This document shows positions 14,485 to 15,056 of a stretch of 15,056 nucleotides of DNA, piece by piece. A model generated the notes under the pieces. That model was not told the DNA's origin, ran no database searches, and saw only the letters and a list, made by a program, of their open reading frames with translations. Both the position numbers and the translations under genes were made by a program. Where the stretch lies: the NCBI GenBank assembly GCA_023387695.1, contig JAEWHT010000329.1, forward strand, positions 1 through 15,056, read 5' to 3'. Within the stretch, counting starts at the first letter, position 1. The number at the start of each line of letters is the position of its first letter. This stretch comes from Pseudomonadota bacterium. Its GTDB lineage: Bacteria > Pseudomonadota > Alphaproteobacteria > Rhizobiales > Xanthobacteraceae.

Positions 14485-15056
14485 ATGCCAGATTTGGGAA
14501 TCGTCCATCGCATCGGCCAGCTCGTTACGCGCCTGAAGCGCGACTCCAACGCCAATGTTGCCGTCATATTTGCGATCGCGCTGGTGCCGATCATCACGGG
14601 GACCGGATGCGCCATCGACTACAGCATGGCAACGCGCATCAAGGCCAAGCTGCAGGGGTCCGCAGATTCGGCGAGTGTTGCCTCGATCTCGGTTAACTCC
14701 GCCGGCTACAACGCGGCGATGTCCATGACGTCGAACGGATCGGTTAGCGCCGGTGTCTCGGAAGCAAACAACATCTTCAGCGGAAATGCTGCGGGATATT
14801 CCAGCAGCTACACCAATCTGAGCAAGACGAGCACAGTCACCAAGACCGGGTCGAAGCTGACGTCGCTCGTTCAGTTCAGCGCTGATGTTCCCGTCACCTT
14901 CATGCAGCTTCTGGGCTACAAGACGCTGACCGTGACCGGCAGCTCGTCCTCGTCCACGACGCTGCCGTTGTATCTCGATTTCTATCTGACGCTCGATGTC
15001 TCGGGATCCATGGGCCTGCCGTCGACGACAGCCGAAGCGCAGCGCATGCAGTCGAT
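14485..15056 (+). CDS. TadG-like pilus-assembly protein with vWA domain, N-terminal part (truncated by window edge)
   Basis: About 190 residues are visible and the frame runs off the right edge. After a short basic cytoplasmic N-terminus (LVTRLKRDSN), one transmembrane segment follows, NANVAVIFAIALVPIITGTG (about 22-41), then AIDYSMATRIKAKLQGSADS. This 'N-(V/I)-A-V-I-F-A ... DY' N-terminus is typical of TadE/TadG-type proteins of Flp pilus (tad) loci. A Ser/Thr/Gly-rich stretch (about 70-160) precedes a beta-strand and the metal-ion-binding MIDAS motif of a von Willebrand A domain, DVSGSMG (171-177). The protein should be anchored in the inner membrane with its bulk outside. The ATG at 14485 follows GAGAAAG at 8-9 nt spacing. 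No other tad gene is visible, so whether it belongs to a full pilus locus or is an orphan paralogue depends on sequence to the right. Confidence 0.87.
   Translation, partial: MPDLGIVHRIGQLVTRLKRDSNANVAVIFAIALVPIITGTGCAIDYSMATRIKAKLQGSADSASVASISVNSAGYNAAMSMTSNGSVSAGVSEANNIFSGNAAGYSSSYTNLSKTSTVTKTGSKLTSLVQFSADVPVTFMQLLGYKTLTVTGSSSSSTTLPLYLDFYLTLDVSGSMGLPSTTAEAQRMQS

Noticed and set aside
13901..14485. Minus-strand open frame covering the region upstream of the unknown exported protein
   Set aside because: It overlaps that gene in another frame, has no domain, and turns into Arg/Ser-rich shadow sequence; the intergenic part alone is not convincing.

Overview
The window looks like a chromosomal segment from a Bradyrhizobium-type alphaproteobacterium (Bradyrhizobiaceae/Nitrobacteraceae). 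The evidence is the high GC with strong GC3 bias, the gene families present, and above all the ~80-87 bp intergenic palindromes of the type CGTCATTGCGAG...CTCGCAATGACG, which I associate with these genomes. The genus assignment is inference; no rRNA or other marker gene is present.

Layout from left to right. (1) 1-950, minus: 5' part of malonyl-CoA decarboxylase, cut by the left edge. (2) 951-1318: non-coding, with two palindromic repeats. (3) 1319-2119, minus: AraC-family regulator, divergent from (4) 2180-3352, plus: a 12-helix-type MFS transporter; the two share a ~60 bp control region. (5) 3353-3825: non-coding, with one ~128 bp hairpin-rich repeat of a second family and two further palindromes. 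(6) 3826-6093, plus: a CPA2-type cation:proton antiporter fused to two universal-stress-protein domains. (7) 6094-6359: a fifth palindrome and a small rho-independent terminator. (8) 6360-10720, minus: a two-gene RND efflux operon (lipoprotein adaptor, then HAE1-type pump) with no outer-membrane channel gene beside it. (9) 10947-13030, plus and divergent: an exported solute-binding protein followed after 41 nt by an exported alpha/beta hydrolase. (10) 13065-14129, minus and convergent: an exported protein of unknown family with a short lysozyme/SLT-like motif. (11) 14130-14484: non-coding, with a repeated palindromic motif. (12) 14485-15056, plus: N-terminal part of a TadG-like pilus-associated protein with a von Willebrand A domain, cut by the right edge.

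The genes do not form one pathway. They fall into independent modules: malonate/malonyl-CoA metabolism, a regulated MFS exporter, ion homeostasis, drug efflux, a small envelope/periplasmic cluster, and the start of a surface-appendage locus. I see no CRISPR array, tRNA, rRNA, transposase, phage gene or defence system, and no clear new multi-gene system. The items most worth following are the palindromic repeat family (same-strand orientation, paired units with a shared spacer, apparently flipped loops), the unknown exported protein, and the orphan binding-protein/hydrolase pair.
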